The notes below the pieces were generated by a model. That model was not told the origin of the DNA and did no database searches. It saw only the letters and a program-made list of their open reading frames with translations. The position numbers and the translations under genes were made by a program. A stretch of 64,000 nt of DNA from Xanthomonas sp. XNM01 (lineage in GTDB: Bacteria > Pseudomonadota > Gammaproteobacteria > Xanthomonadales > Xanthomonadaceae), in contig NZ_JACVAP010000001.1 of NCBI RefSeq assembly GCF_014851915.1, positions 806,001 through 870,000 of the forward strand, given 5' to 3'. Of this stretch, positions 1 through 8,076 are shown piece after piece. How positions within the stretch are numbered: the first letter of the stretch is position 1; every line of letters starts with the position of its first letter.

Positions 1-2
1 CG

Positions 3-242
3 CTCGCGCAGTGCAAGGCAATGGGAGGGCAGCAATGCAGACCGGTTCTGGAGTACGAGCATCAATGCGCAGTGGCGGCTGAGCCGATCGACACGTCCAG
101 CGGCTCGAGTGCGGTCTATCGGGCCGGAGCCACCATCGAGGCTGCGACCCTCGCGGCGTTGCCGCTTTGCAGCGAACACAATGGCGGGCGCGACTGTCAG
201 ATCAATTACTCGAACTGCACGGCCCCGGTGCTTGTCAGATGA
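3..242 (+). CDS. DUF4189-type secreted protein, C-terminal fragment
   Basis: The frame is open from the first bases of the window, so the N-terminus lies upstream and the gene is partial. The visible 79 residues show the alternating cysteine pattern I associate with DUF4189 proteins: a CKAMGGQQC segment, then HQCA, then a second block with LCSEHNGGRDC and SNC. In Xanthomonadaceae these are usually short exported proteins with paired disulfides and no known biochemical role. Here the TGA at 240-242 ends the gene. The next likely gene, also a small Cys-containing exported protein, starts 385 bases downstream on the same strand. The family call is from pattern memory; function is unknown. Confidence 0.65.
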   Translation, partial: LAQCKAMGGQQCRPVLEYEHQCAVAAEPIDTSSGSSAVYRAGATIEAATLAALPLCSEHNGGRDCQINYSNCTAPVLVR

Positions 243-627
243 GAGCAGTTCTTCAGAAAAATGCGGTTGCTTGCCCGGGATGCCGTAGCCCGGCAGGCCC
301 GTGCGGGCGCATCGTCCATGGCAGAACCCCGCGGGCACCGCGGACCGACAGGACATTGCATCCTTGGATGCGAGCCGGGAAGAACGAGGCAGAAGCGCTC
401 TCCTGTCAGGCCGGGCATGGAAGCCAGCCTTTCCCCGCACGGTCGGAACGTTGTCCGGGCACGGTTCTGTTTTCCCGGTGGACGGCCGACCAGCAGGCAT
501 GGAGGCAGCGATCAGTGGGCGGTGGCGCAGACCGGACACGCAGTTTCGACACACGGGGACCTGAAAATGCGCTTGCCGGTGGTATCGCCGGCATCTGGGG
601 AAGCGCCCAACCGGAGAAGGAAGGATC
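243..627. other. 385-base gap, no convincing gene
   Basis: Several open frames cross this stretch on both strands, but all look like GC-rich chance frames: arginine/proline-rich, with no domain-like hydrophobic pattern and no ribosome binding site before a start. It probably contains the promoter of the gene starting at 628. I could not pick out a clear -35/-10 pair or a strong terminator after the upstream gene. Confidence 0.4.
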
Positions 628-972
628 ATGAAGACCACCATCCGCATCGGTGTCGTCGCGCTCGGCCTGTTCGGGTTCGAACTGGCCGCGCAGAACCCCC
701 GGCTCGATTACCGGCAGCAGGACCCGTTCCTGTTCTGCACCGAAGGGCAGGACGAGCGACTGGACCCTTTGCCGTGCTGGAAGCCGATCCCGCCGTTCAC
801 CGGGCAATACATCGAGATGCCGTACTGCCAGCCTTACAGCAAGTACGGCAAGCCGTGGACGTTCCACGACCGGCGTTCGCTGCAGCAGTATCGGCAGGTC
901 TGCCCGCGCGGAATCCAGCCGGGTGCATGGGACGGTCCGGGGCGCCCGGACGTCACTCCCCGGGTGCATTGA
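628..972 (+). CDS. Small secreted protein with four cysteines
   Basis: A 114-residue protein of unknown function. The first ~22 residues form a signal peptide: MKTTIR, a hydrophobic VVALGLFGFEL core and an AAQ cleavage-like site. The start is supported by a purine-rich Shine-Dalgarno (GGAGAAGGAAGG) just before the ATG. The mature part is rich in Tyr, Pro and Trp and carries four cysteines (FLFC, LPCW, PYCQP, QVCPRG), enough for two disulfides, consistent with export to the periplasm or outside. It follows the DUF4189-like gene on the same strand, and the pair may be functionally linked. I do not recognise a named family. Confidence 0.6.
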   Translation: MKTTIRIGVVALGLFGFELAAQNPRLDYRQQDPFLFCTEGQDERLDPLPCWKPIPPFTGQYIEMPYCQPYSKYGKPWTFHDRRSLQQYRQVCPRGIQPGAWDGPGRPDVTPRVH

Positions 973-1518
973 GCCCAGGTGCCAGCGGATACGCGTGGAC
1001 TGGCACGTCACGCGCCGGCCAGACCGGCTGCGACGTCGGCGTCGTTCCTGTTTCTCGTGGCGAATGATGGCTGCTGCCTGACGCCTTCGTCGAACGAGGC
1101 AGGCTCCTTAAGCGGATGCATGTCGTCCGGAGCCCGGCGCAGGGGGTGAAGTCACCGGGGATGCAGTCTCTTTCGCGGAGCGACCCGGATTTGTCCTGTC
1201 AGATTCCCACGGGTGGGCCCAGAGGCGCCGGGGCGCGTCGCGCGTGATCCTTGCCGGCAAAGCGACGCGGACACACTGCGGCGTATGGATGGGGGCAGGC
1301 CTGTCCCGCGCCGCGGTCCCTGAGTCGCCTGTCCTGATGGACAAGGCCCCGTTCCGGTTTGCGCGGTGGCCACCGCTGGTCGCGTCCATCGCCGCCATGC
1401 TCGCCGCCGCTAAAGTTTCCTGCCACGCTGGCCGTTGAATGCTGGGAAGCTGGAGGACGTGCGCGTGGCAGTTGGCCTGGCAACGGCGAAGACTTTGGGA
1501 GCTGGGCAGGACGCAGGC
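973..1518. other. 546-base gap before the GGDEF-EAL gene
   Basis: No convincing gene. A 7-bp inverted repeat (GTGCCAG at 979-985, CTGGCAC at 1000-1006, 14-base loop) lies just after the small secreted protein and might end its transcript, but it has no T-run. A long open frame on the opposite strand reaches into this gap but is the antisense shadow of the GGDEF-EAL gene. The last ~55 bases may be coding if the next gene uses GTG 1465 instead of ATG 1519. Confidence 0.35.
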
Positions 1519-3762
1519 ATGAGCGGCAGTGAGCACATCGCCGACCGGGCCGACGCGTGGATGACGGCGCAGGCGCTGGACGCCAGCGCGTCGCCGGCCT
1601 ACATCACCGATGCGCGCTGGCGCATCGTCTACGTCAACGCCGGCTTCGTGCAGCTGTGCGGCTACGACCTCGACCAGGCGCGCGGCCGGACGCCGGCGGA
1701 ACTGCTGGCGCCGGACCTCGATGCCGGGCAGCTGGTGCGGATGCTGGAAGGGTTCGGCCAGGGCAGGGCGTGTCGCCACGACCTGCTGCTGGCGTTGCCG
1801 GACCAGCGCATCTGGGTCCAGGCGACCGATACGCCGGTCCATGACGCAGCCGGTACGCTCACCGGCGTGATCGGCGTGCTGACCGACATCACCCGTTCGA
1901 AACTGCATGAATCGCTGCAGCGCCGCGTGCTGGAGGCACTGGTCCGGGACCAGCCACTGGAAGCGACGATGACCCTGCTGTGCCAGGAGGTCGAGCGGAT
2001 GGCGCCCGGCGCGGTGGCGTCGATCCTGAGCGTCGACCGCGACGGCCGCCTGCATCCGCTGGCCGCACCGGCGCTCGATCCGGCCTACACGCGGGCATTG
2101 GAAGGCCTGGCCAGCGGCCCTGATGTCGGCGCGTGCGGTGCCGCCGCGGCGCGGGGCGAGCAGGTGCTGAGCATCGACATCGCCAATGATCCGGCCTGGG
2201 CGCCGTCCCGCCAGATGGTGCTGGCGCAGGGCCTGCACGCGTGCTGGTCGGCGCCGGTGCACGACAGCATCGGGCGGGTGATCGGCACCTTCGCGCTGTA
2301 CTTCCGGCAGTCGCGCGGGCCGACCCCGATCGAGGAGTGCCTGGTCGAGGTCGGCACGCACCTGTGCGCGCTGGCGATGGACCGCGAAGAGTCGCGCCAG
2401 CACATCCGCCAGCTGGCCTTCTACGACAGCCTGACCGGCCTGCCCAACCGCTCGCTGCTGCTGGCCAAGGCCGACCGTGCGCTGTCCGAGGCCGCGCGCG
2501 ACCAGCGCCAGGTGGCGGTGCTGTTCGTCGACCTGGACCGCTTCAAGCAGGTCAACGACGTGTTCGGTCACGCCCAGGGCGACGAACTGCTGCGCATCGT
2601 CGGCCGGCGCCTGTGCGAGCAGCGCCAGCCCGGGGACATCGTCGGCCGCCTGTCGGGCGACGAGTTCGTGCTGGTGCTGCCGGTCGACGAGCCGGGCCAG
2701 ATCAGCGCCGCGCTCGACCATCTGCGCCTGCGCCTGGCCGAGTCCTGCCAGATCGGCGGGGTCGGCATGGCGCCCAGCGCCAGCATCGGCATCAGCCTGT
2801 TTCCCGGCGACGGCCACGACATCGAGAGCCTGCTGCAGCGTGCGGACATGGCCATGTACCAGGCCAAGAGCGCGCGCCGCGGCGGCGTGAGCTTCTACCG
2901 CGCGGACATGAACCGCTGGGTGCAGGAGCGCATGAGCATCGAATCGGCGCTGCGCGCGGCGCTGGCCGAGGGCGGTGCGGGGCTGTGGCTGGCCTACCAG
3001 CCGCAGGTGGACCTGGCCGACGCACGCCTGGTCGGCGTGGAGGCGCTGGCGCGCTGGCAGCACGAGGAATGGGGAGAGGTCTCGCCATCGCGCTTCATCG
3101 CCCTGGCCGAGGACACCGGCCTGATCCACGAACTCAGCGCCTGGGTGCTGCGCGGCGCCTGCCGCCAGCTGGCGCAATGGCGTCGGCAGGGGCTGCGGGT
3201 GCCGTCGGTGTCGGTGAACCTGTCGCCGATGGATTTCCACAATCCCGAGCTGCCCGTCCTGATCGGTGCGGAACTGGCCCGGCACGGGCTGGCGGCCCGG
3301 GATCTGGTGGTCGAGATGACCGAGGGCATCCTGCTCGACGGCGATCCGAACACCCAGGCCACGCTGCAGCGCGTGCATGCGCTTGGCATCCGCCTGGCGA
3401 TGGACGACTTCGGCACCGGCTACTCCAGTCTGGCCTACCTGCGGCGCCTGCCGATCAGCGAGCTCAAGCTCGACAAGAGTTTCATCGACGACCTCGAGCG
3501 CGATGCGTCGAGCCGCGCGCTGAGCAAGGCGATCCTGACCATCTGCGAGAGCCTGGACCTGCGGGTGGTGGCCGAGGGCATCGAAGGCGAGCAGCAGTGC
3601 GAGATCCTGCGCCGCCAGGGCTATCACGCGGGACAGGGCTACCTGTTCTCGCGGCCGCTGACGCCCGATGCCTTCGCCGACTGGCTGCGTGCGCATGAGG
3701 TGGGGCAGGGCGGCGTCGCGCCGGCCTGCGCCGCCGGACCGGATCCGGAAGACGGCGGCTGA
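1519..3762 (+). CDS. PAS-GAF-GGDEF-EAL cyclic-di-GMP turnover protein
   Basis: About 747 residues, cytoplasmic, with no membrane segments. Order: PAS (~10-120, with the NAGFVQLCGYD core), GAF (~150-290), GGDEF (~320-480), EAL (~500-740). The diguanylate cyclase signature reads SGDEF near residue 378. The EAL half keeps EALARW near residue 507, a DDFGTGYSS block and the ELKLDKSFI stretch, so phosphodiesterase activity looks possible. SGDEF variants can be active or can serve as GTP-binding regulatory domains, so net direction is open. Start is uncertain: GTG 1465 has GGAGG eight bases upstream and is in frame, whereas ATG 1519 begins closer to the PAS domain. Single gene, convergent with the GNAT gene. 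Confidence 0.9.
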   Translation: MSGSEHIADRADAWMTAQALDASASPAYITDARWRIVYVNAGFVQLCGYDLDQARGRTPAELLAPDLDAGQLVRMLEGFGQGRACRHDLLLALPDQRIWVQATDTPVHDAAGTLTGVIGVLTDITRSKLHESLQRRVLEALVRDQPLEATMTLLCQEVERMAPGAVASILSVDRDGRLHPLAAPALDPAYTRALEGLASGPDVGACGAAAARGEQVLSIDIANDPAWAPSRQMVLAQGLHACWSAPVHDSIGRVIGTFALYFRQSRGPTPIEECLVEVGTHLCALAMDREESRQHIRQLAFYDSLTGLPNRSLLLAKADRALSEAARDQRQVAVLFVDLDRFKQVNDVFGHAQGDELLRIVGRRLCEQRQPGDIVGRLSGDEFVLVLPVDEPGQISAALDHLRLRLAESCQIGGVGMAPSASIGISLFPGDGHDIESLLQRADMAMYQAKSARRGGVSFYRADMNRWVQERMSIESALRAALAEGGAGLWLAYQPQVDLADARLVGVEALARWQHEEWGEVSPSRFIALAEDTGLIHELSAWVLRGACRQLAQWRRQGLRVPSVSVNLSPMDFHNPELPVLIGAELARHGLAARDLVVEMTEGILLDGDPNTQATLQRVHALGIRLAMDDFGTGYSSLAYLRRLPISELKLDKSFIDDLERDASSRALSKAILTICESLDLRVVAEGIEGEQQCEILRRQGYHAGQGYLFSRPLTPDAFADWLRAHEVGQGGVAPACAAGPDPEDGG

Positions 3763-3763
3763 G

Positions 3764-3780
3764 CCGGCCGCTCAGGCCGG
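3764..3780. terminator. Short convergent hairpin
   Basis: CCGGCC, a 5-base loop, then GGCCGG, placed between the GGDEF-EAL stop (3760-3762) and overlapping the GNAT stop (3772-3774). With only nine bases between convergent stops, this 6-bp GC stem is the only terminator candidate. It lacks a T-run on either strand. Confidence 0.4.
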
Positions 3781-4221
3781 TTGCGGCGCCAGCGTCCTGC
3801 GCAGGAACCGCCGGGGCCGACCGGCGGGGAAATCCTCCAGCCGCCCGAACTCGACATACCCGTGCGCGCGGTAGAAGTCCGCTGCCTGCCAGGCGAAGGT
3901 GTCGAGAAACGCGCTGTGCGCCCCTGCCGCCAGCGCCCGCCGCTCCGCTTCCCGCAGCAACTGCGAGCCCAGGCCCTGGCCGCGGTGGTCGGCGGCGACC
4001 CACAGTGCGTCGATCGCCAGCCAGCCCAGATACACGGTGCCGGCCAGGCCGGCGATGCGGCGGCCCTGGGCGTCATGCAACTGCAGGGCGACCGGCTCCG
4101 TCGTGATGCCGCCCATCGCCTCGCGGTTGAACGCACGCAGGGCGGTGCAGATCGCGTCGATGTCCGCGTCGGTGGCGGCCGACAGGCGGACCCCGGGTGG
4201 AAGGGCGGGGGGCGGATTCAT
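3772..4221 (-). CDS. GNAT family N-acetyltransferase
   Basis: 149 residues, the normal size for a single-domain GNAT enzyme that moves an acetyl group from acetyl-CoA to a small amine or protein. The acetyl-CoA loop is RGQGLGSQLL (about residues 85-94), preceded by the usual beta-4 strand (WLAIDALWVA), and the C-terminal FYRAHGYVEFG block is typical of the fold. Substrate is unknown. The ATG overlaps the TGA of the upstream ModE-type regulator by four bases (ATGA, 4218-4221), so the two are probably translationally coupled. This places it in the regulator's transcript, opposite the formate module. Confidence 0.88.
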   Translation of the reverse strand: MNPPPALPPGVRLSAATDADIDAICTALRAFNREAMGGITTEPVALQLHDAQGRRIAGLAGTVYLGWLAIDALWVAADHRGQGLGSQLLREAERRALAAGAHSAFLDTFAWQAADFYRAHGYVEFGRLEDFPAGRPRRFLRRTLAPQPA

Positions 4222-5303
4222 CGCAGCAGCCTGTGGATCGAGAGAAACGCGTCTTCGAGCCGCTGGACCTGGCCGCAGTAGCTCGGATCGTAGCCGGGCA
4301 GCAGGCCGAGCTCGCGGCGCAGCCCGTCGCTGGCCAGCAGTTCCAGCAGCGGGCGCAGGCGGCCGCTGTCGAGGGTGGCGCTGCTGCAGACGAAGAAGTA
4401 GTGCTCGGTGACCACCGGGATGAAGTCCAGCCCGTACCGGCGCGCCGGCGGCTCCAGCCCGAAGCCGGCATCGGCCAGCCCGCTGGCGACGTAGGCGGCG
4501 ACCGCGGCGTGGGTCAGCTCCTCCACGTCGCAGCCGTGGATCCGCGACACCTGCAGCGCCTGCCGCGCCAGCATGCATTCCAGCAGCAGGCGTGTGCCGG
4601 AGCCGGGCTGGCGGTGGATGAAGCGCACGTCGTCGCGCAGCAGGTCGGCCAGGGTGTGCAGGCGCTTGGGGTTGCCAGGCGGCAGGATCAGGCCCTGGCG
4701 GCGCATGGCCAGGTGGACCACGCGGTCGCGCGACAGGTCCAGGCGGCCGAGGTAATGCCGCAGCAGGTCGGCCTCCAGCTCGCCGATCGGCAGGTGCAGC
4801 CCGGCGAGGTCGCAGGCATCGTTGCGCAGCGCGGTCAGGGCGTCGTCCGGACTGCGGTACTTCAGGTCCAGCGGCACGTCGGCGTCGGCCATGAAGCGGC
4901 GTACCGTTTCCACGCCGAACCCGTGCGAGGCATGCACGCGCAGCGGCGCCACCTCGCGTCGCAGGCTGCGCTGCAGCTCGGCCTCCAGCTCGGTGGCCAG
5001 GCTGTCCAGGGTGGGCGACAGGCGTGCGGCGATGCGCTTGTCGGCCCAGACCAGGCGCTCGCCGATCGGCGTGAGCTGGGCGCCGCGGCCGCGCGTGGCG
5101 CGCAGCAGCGGCTGGCCGAACTGCCTGCGCGCCTGCTGCAGCACGCCCCAAGCGTAGCGGTAGGAGAGGTCGATCTGGCGGCAGGCGGCGGCCAGCGATC
5201 CGGTCGCGTGGACCGCCAGCAGCAGCTCGATCAGCCGCGCCGGCAGGCGGGTGCCGCCCGGCGTCTGCAGTTCCCAGTGCGGGCGGATGTGAACCTTGTA
5301 CAT
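4218..5303 (-). CDS. ModE-type HTH regulator with periplasmic-binding-like domain
   Basis: 361 residues. The N-terminal ~100 residues are a LysR/ModE-like winged helix (LIELLLAVHATGSLAAAC, then SYRYAWGVLQQ and ATRGRGAQLTPIGERL), close in layout to the molybdate regulator ModE. From about residue 110 the protein resembles a substrate-binding domain of the PBP_like type, in place of ModE's TOBE domains. It lies divergent to a transporter-fdhD-molybdoenzyme operon, so I infer that it controls that operon in response to molybdate, tungstate or a related small ligand. The ligand is not shown by sequence. Inverted repeats in the 200-base intergenic region are candidate operators. Confidence 0.8.
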   Translation of the reverse strand: MYKVHIRPHWELQTPGGTRLPARLIELLLAVHATGSLAAACRQIDLSYRYAWGVLQQARRQFGQPLLRATRGRGAQLTPIGERLVWADKRIAARLSPTLDSLATELEAELQRSLRREVAPLRVHASHGFGVETVRRFMADADVPLDLKYRSPDDALTALRNDACDLAGLHLPIGELEADLLRHYLGRLDLSRDRVVHLAMRRQGLILPPGNPKRLHTLADLLRDDVRFIHRQPGSGTRLLLECMLARQALQVSRIHGCDVEELTHAAVAAYVASGLADAGFGLEPPARRYGLDFIPVVTEHYFFVCSSATLDSGRLRPLLELLASDGLRRELGLLPGYDPSYCGQVQRLEDAFLSIHRLLR

Positions 5304-5350
5304 GGGCTTCCCCGGTCGCCCGATGCTGCATCGCGCGACATGGATGTGGC

Positions 5351-5375
5351 CGATTCAATCGGCTGTCGATGACAG
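5351..5375. promoter_or_regulatory. Two adjacent small palindromes upstream of the regulator
   Basis: CGATT-C-AATCG (5351-5361) and CTGTC-GAT-GACAG (5363-5375) lie side by side, about 50-70 bases upstream of the ModE-type regulator's ATG, in the divergent intergenic region. Next to them is an AT-rich TAATAAT stretch on the minus strand that could be a -10 element. They may be an autoregulatory site. Evidence is positional only. Confidence 0.3.
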
Positions 5376-5444
5376 ATTATTAGACCATCGAGTTCTGCGC
5401 CATGGCGGGAAGCTGTACTAATCTCGCGCCCTTGCCGGCATGCT

Positions 5445-5468
5445 CAATATGTTCGTGAAGACATATTG
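5445..5468. promoter_or_regulatory. Operator-like inverted repeat before the formate/oxalate transporter
   Basis: Perfect 8-bp arms CAATATGT and ACATATTG separated by 8 bases, centred about 47 bases upstream of the transporter ATG. The arms contain ATAT cores similar in flavour to ModE half-sites, in otherwise GC-rich DNA. A site for the divergent ModE-type regulator is the simplest reading. It is too far from the transporter Shine-Dalgarno (5491-5500) to be part of translation initiation. Confidence 0.5.
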
Positions 5469-5503
5469 GTGGTGCCGCCGCCGCAGCACGTCGAGGAGGG
5501 GGC

Positions 5504-7183
5504 ATGAGCACCACCGGAAATGCAGTCAGTCCGGCCGCCGTGGAAGGCAGCCTGTTGTCCAAGGAGCGGATCGTCGCCAGGCCGGGCTTCAACCGCTGGC
5601 TGGTCCCGCCGGCGGCGCTGGCGATCCACCTGTGCATCGGCATGGCCTACGGCTTCAGCGTGTTCTGGCTGCCGCTGTCCAAGGCCGTCGGCATCGATGC
5701 GGCGGTCGCCTGCGGCGCCGAGATGTGGTTCTTCCAGCGCATCTTCTCTACCACCTGCGACTGGAACATCAGCGAACTGCAGTGGATGTACACGCTGTTC
5801 TTCGTGCTGCTGGGTTGTTCGGCCGCGATCTGGGGCGGCTGGCTGGAACGTGTCGGCCCGCGCAAGGCCGGTTTCGTGGCCGCGCTGTGCTGGTGCGGCG
5901 GCCTGCTGATCTCCGCGCTGGGCGTGCATCTGCACCAGATCTGGATGCTGTGGCTGGGCTCGGGCGTGATCGGCGGCATCGGTCTGGGCCTGGGCTACAT
6001 CTCGCCGGTGTCGACCCTGATCAAGTGGTTTCCCGACCGCCGCGGCATGGCCACCGGCATGGCGATCATGGGCTTCGGCGGCGGTGCGCTGATCGGCAGC
6101 CCGCTGGCCGACCTGCTGATGCGCCACTTCGCCACCCCGACCTCGGTCGGCGTGTTCGAGACCTTCCTGGTCATGGCCGGCCTGTATTTCGTGTTCATGA
6201 TGGCCGGCGCGTTCGGCTACCGGGTGCCGCCGACCGGCTGGAAGCCCAAGGGCTGGACCCCGCCGCCGGCCAGCAACAATGCGATGATCACCCGTGGCCA
6301 TGTCCATGTGAGCAAGGTCTGGGGCATCCCGCAGTTCTGGCTGGTCTGGGGCGTGCTGTGCCTGAACGTGTCGGCGGGCATCGGTGTGCTGGGCCTGGCC
6401 TCGCCGATGCTGCAGGAAATGTTCGGCGGACGCCTGATCGGCGTCGACGTGGGGTTCCGCGACCTCAGCGGCGAGCAGCTGTCGGCCATCGCCGCGATCG
6501 CGGCCGGCTTCGTCGGCATGCTGAGCCTGGCCAACATCCTCGGCCGGTTCTTCTGGGCCTCGATGTCGGACAGGTTCGGCCGCAAGATGACCTATTCGAT
6601 CTTCTTCGTGCTCGGCATCGCGCTGTACGCGATGGCGCCGACGCTGGGCAGCACCGGCTCGATCGCGCTGTTCGTGGCAGCGTTCTGCGTGATCCTGTCG
6701 ATGTACGGCGGTGGTTTCGCCACCGTGCCGGCCTACCTGGCCGACCTGTTCGGCACCCAGCACGTCGGCGCCATCCACGGCCGCCTGCTGACCGCCTGGG
6801 CCACCGCGGGCATCCTCGGCCCGTTCGTGATCGGCTACATGCGCGAGTACCAGCTCGGCCTGGGCATGCCGCCGTCACAGGTCTACAACACCACCATGTA
6901 CATCCTCGCCGGCATGCTGGTGCTTGGCCTGGTCTGCAACCTGCTGGTGCGTCCGGTCAACCCGAAGCACTTCATGAGCGACACCGAGCTGGCGCGCGAG
7001 AAGCAGCTGGCGCATGAGAAGGTCGATGCCAGCGGCGTGTCGCTGGTCTCGCAGGCGGACATGGATCGCATCGGCAACGGCGGCCATCCGCTGCTGGTCG
7101 TCCTGGCCTGGCTGGCGGTCGGCATCCCGCTGGCCTGGGGCATGTGGATCACCCTGCAGAAGGCCTTCGTGCTGTTCCACTGA
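5504..7183 (+). CDS. OFA (oxalate/formate antiporter) family MFS transporter
   Basis: 559 residues with about 12 membrane helices of the major facilitator superfamily, inner membrane. The start follows a strong GAGGAGGGGG Shine-Dalgarno. The OFA type is suggested by the long first periplasmic loop after helix 1 (with CDWNISELQWMYTLFF), by RMG-type glycine-rich helices (GSGVIGGIGLGLGYISPV) and by the GRFFWASMSDRFGRK loop. The last ~30 residues add one extra helix (LAWLAVGIPLAWGMW) that resembles the separate small-subunit protein often encoded beside these transporters. It is the first gene of an operon with fdhD and a formate-dehydrogenase-like enzyme, so formate or oxalate movement is the likely role. 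Substrate is inferred from context. Confidence 0.85.
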   Translation: MSTTGNAVSPAAVEGSLLSKERIVARPGFNRWLVPPAALAIHLCIGMAYGFSVFWLPLSKAVGIDAAVACGAEMWFFQRIFSTTCDWNISELQWMYTLFFVLLGCSAAIWGGWLERVGPRKAGFVAALCWCGGLLISALGVHLHQIWMLWLGSGVIGGIGLGLGYISPVSTLIKWFPDRRGMATGMAIMGFGGGALIGSPLADLLMRHFATPTSVGVFETFLVMAGLYFVFMMAGAFGYRVPPTGWKPKGWTPPPASNNAMITRGHVHVSKVWGIPQFWLVWGVLCLNVSAGIGVLGLASPMLQEMFGGRLIGVDVGFRDLSGEQLSAIAAIAAGFVGMLSLANILGRFFWASMSDRFGRKMTYSIFFVLGIALYAMAPTLGSTGSIALFVAAFCVILSMYGGGFATVPAYLADLFGTQHVGAIHGRLLTAWATAGILGPFVIGYMREYQLGLGMPPSQVYNTTMYILAGMLVLGLVCNLLVRPVNPKHFMSDTELAREKQLAHEKVDASGVSLVSQADMDRIGNGGHPLLVVLAWLAVGIPLAWGMWITLQKAFVLFH

Positions 7184-8076
7184 TGGTTGACGCGATGGGT
7201 ACCCCGGCCAAGCCAGCACTGGCGTCCTCCTCCCCCGGCGCCGTCGCGCGCCAGGTCGAACGCAGCCGCGCGGGCATCCGCGTGACGGCAAGCGACCTGG
7301 TGGCGGCCGAGGTGCCCGTCGCGTTCGCCTTCAACGGCGAGCCCTTCGTGGTGATGATGGCCACGCCCGAGGACATCGCCGATTTCGCGCTGGGCTTCGC
7401 GCTCAGCGAGGGCATCGTCGCCACCGCGGACGAACTGCGCGTGGCCGGTGTGCAGACCCATCTGGAAGGCATCGCGGTGGCGCTGGAAATCCCGCCGGCG
7501 CGGGCCGAGGCGCTGCTGCTGCGTCGGCGCAACCTGCAGGGCCGCAGCGGCTGCGGCGTCTGCGGCAGCGAGTCGATCGAGGCGGTGCTGCGCACACCGC
7601 CCCCCCTGCCGGAAGGCGGCAGGGATTTCGCTGCCGAGGCCCTGGCCACCGCGATGCGCGCGCTGGCGCAGCGTCAGCCGCTGAACACGATGACCGGCGC
7701 GATCCACGCCGCCGGCTGGGCCGATGCCGATGGCCGGCTCCTGCTGGTCCGCGAGGATGTCGGCCGGCACAACGCGCTGGACAAGCTGATCGGCGCGATG
7801 CAGCACGCCGGCATCGATCCGGCCACCGGGTTCGCGGTGGTCACCAGCCGCGCCAGCTACGAAATGGCGATGAAGGCCGCGCAGGCGCGGATCGCGTTGC
7901 TGGCGGCGATCTCGGCGCCGACCGCGCTGGCGATCGCGCTGGCCGATTCGGCCGGCCTGACCGTGGCCGGCTTCGTCCGTGGCGACGACCACGTGATCTA
8001 TACCCATCCCTGGCGGCTGCGACAGGCGCAGGTGACGCCGTCGCACGGCGATGCAGGCAGGAGCGATACACCATGA
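7183..8076 (+). CDS. fdhD: Formate dehydrogenase accessory sulfurtransferase FdhD
   Basis: 297 residues. FdhD passes sulfur from the cysteine desulfurase to the bis-MGD molybdenum cofactor so that formate dehydrogenases become active. The GRSGCGVCG motif carries the two functional cysteines in a flexible loop, and the EDVGRHNALDK and TSRASYEM motifs are family hallmarks. The proposed ATG overlaps the transporter's stop (TGATG); a second in-frame ATG lies at 7195. It overlaps the following molybdoenzyme by four bases (ATGA). Placement immediately before the enzyme suggests it matures that enzyme. Confidence 0.95.
   Translation: MVDAMGTPAKPALASSSPGAVARQVERSRAGIRVTASDLVAAEVPVAFAFNGEPFVVMMATPEDIADFALGFALSEGIVATADELRVAGVQTHLEGIAVALEIPPARAEALLLRRRNLQGRSGCGVCGSESIEAVLRTPPPLPEGGRDFAAEALATAMRALAQRQPLNTMTGAIHAAGWADADGRLLLVREDVGRHNALDKLIGAMQHAGIDPATGFAVVTSRASYEMAMKAAQARIALLAAISAPTALAIALADSAGLTVAGFVRGDDHVIYTHPWRLRQAQVTPSHGDAGRSDTP

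Noticed and set aside
997-1015. TGGCAC followed by GCGC as a possible sigma-54 promoter
   Set aside because: The -12 part does not read TTGC and no gene follows at a suitable distance.
1108-3696. Very long open frame antisense to the GGDEF-EAL gene
   Set aside because: GC-rich mirror of a clear multi-domain gene; Ala/Arg/Gln/His-rich with no domain.
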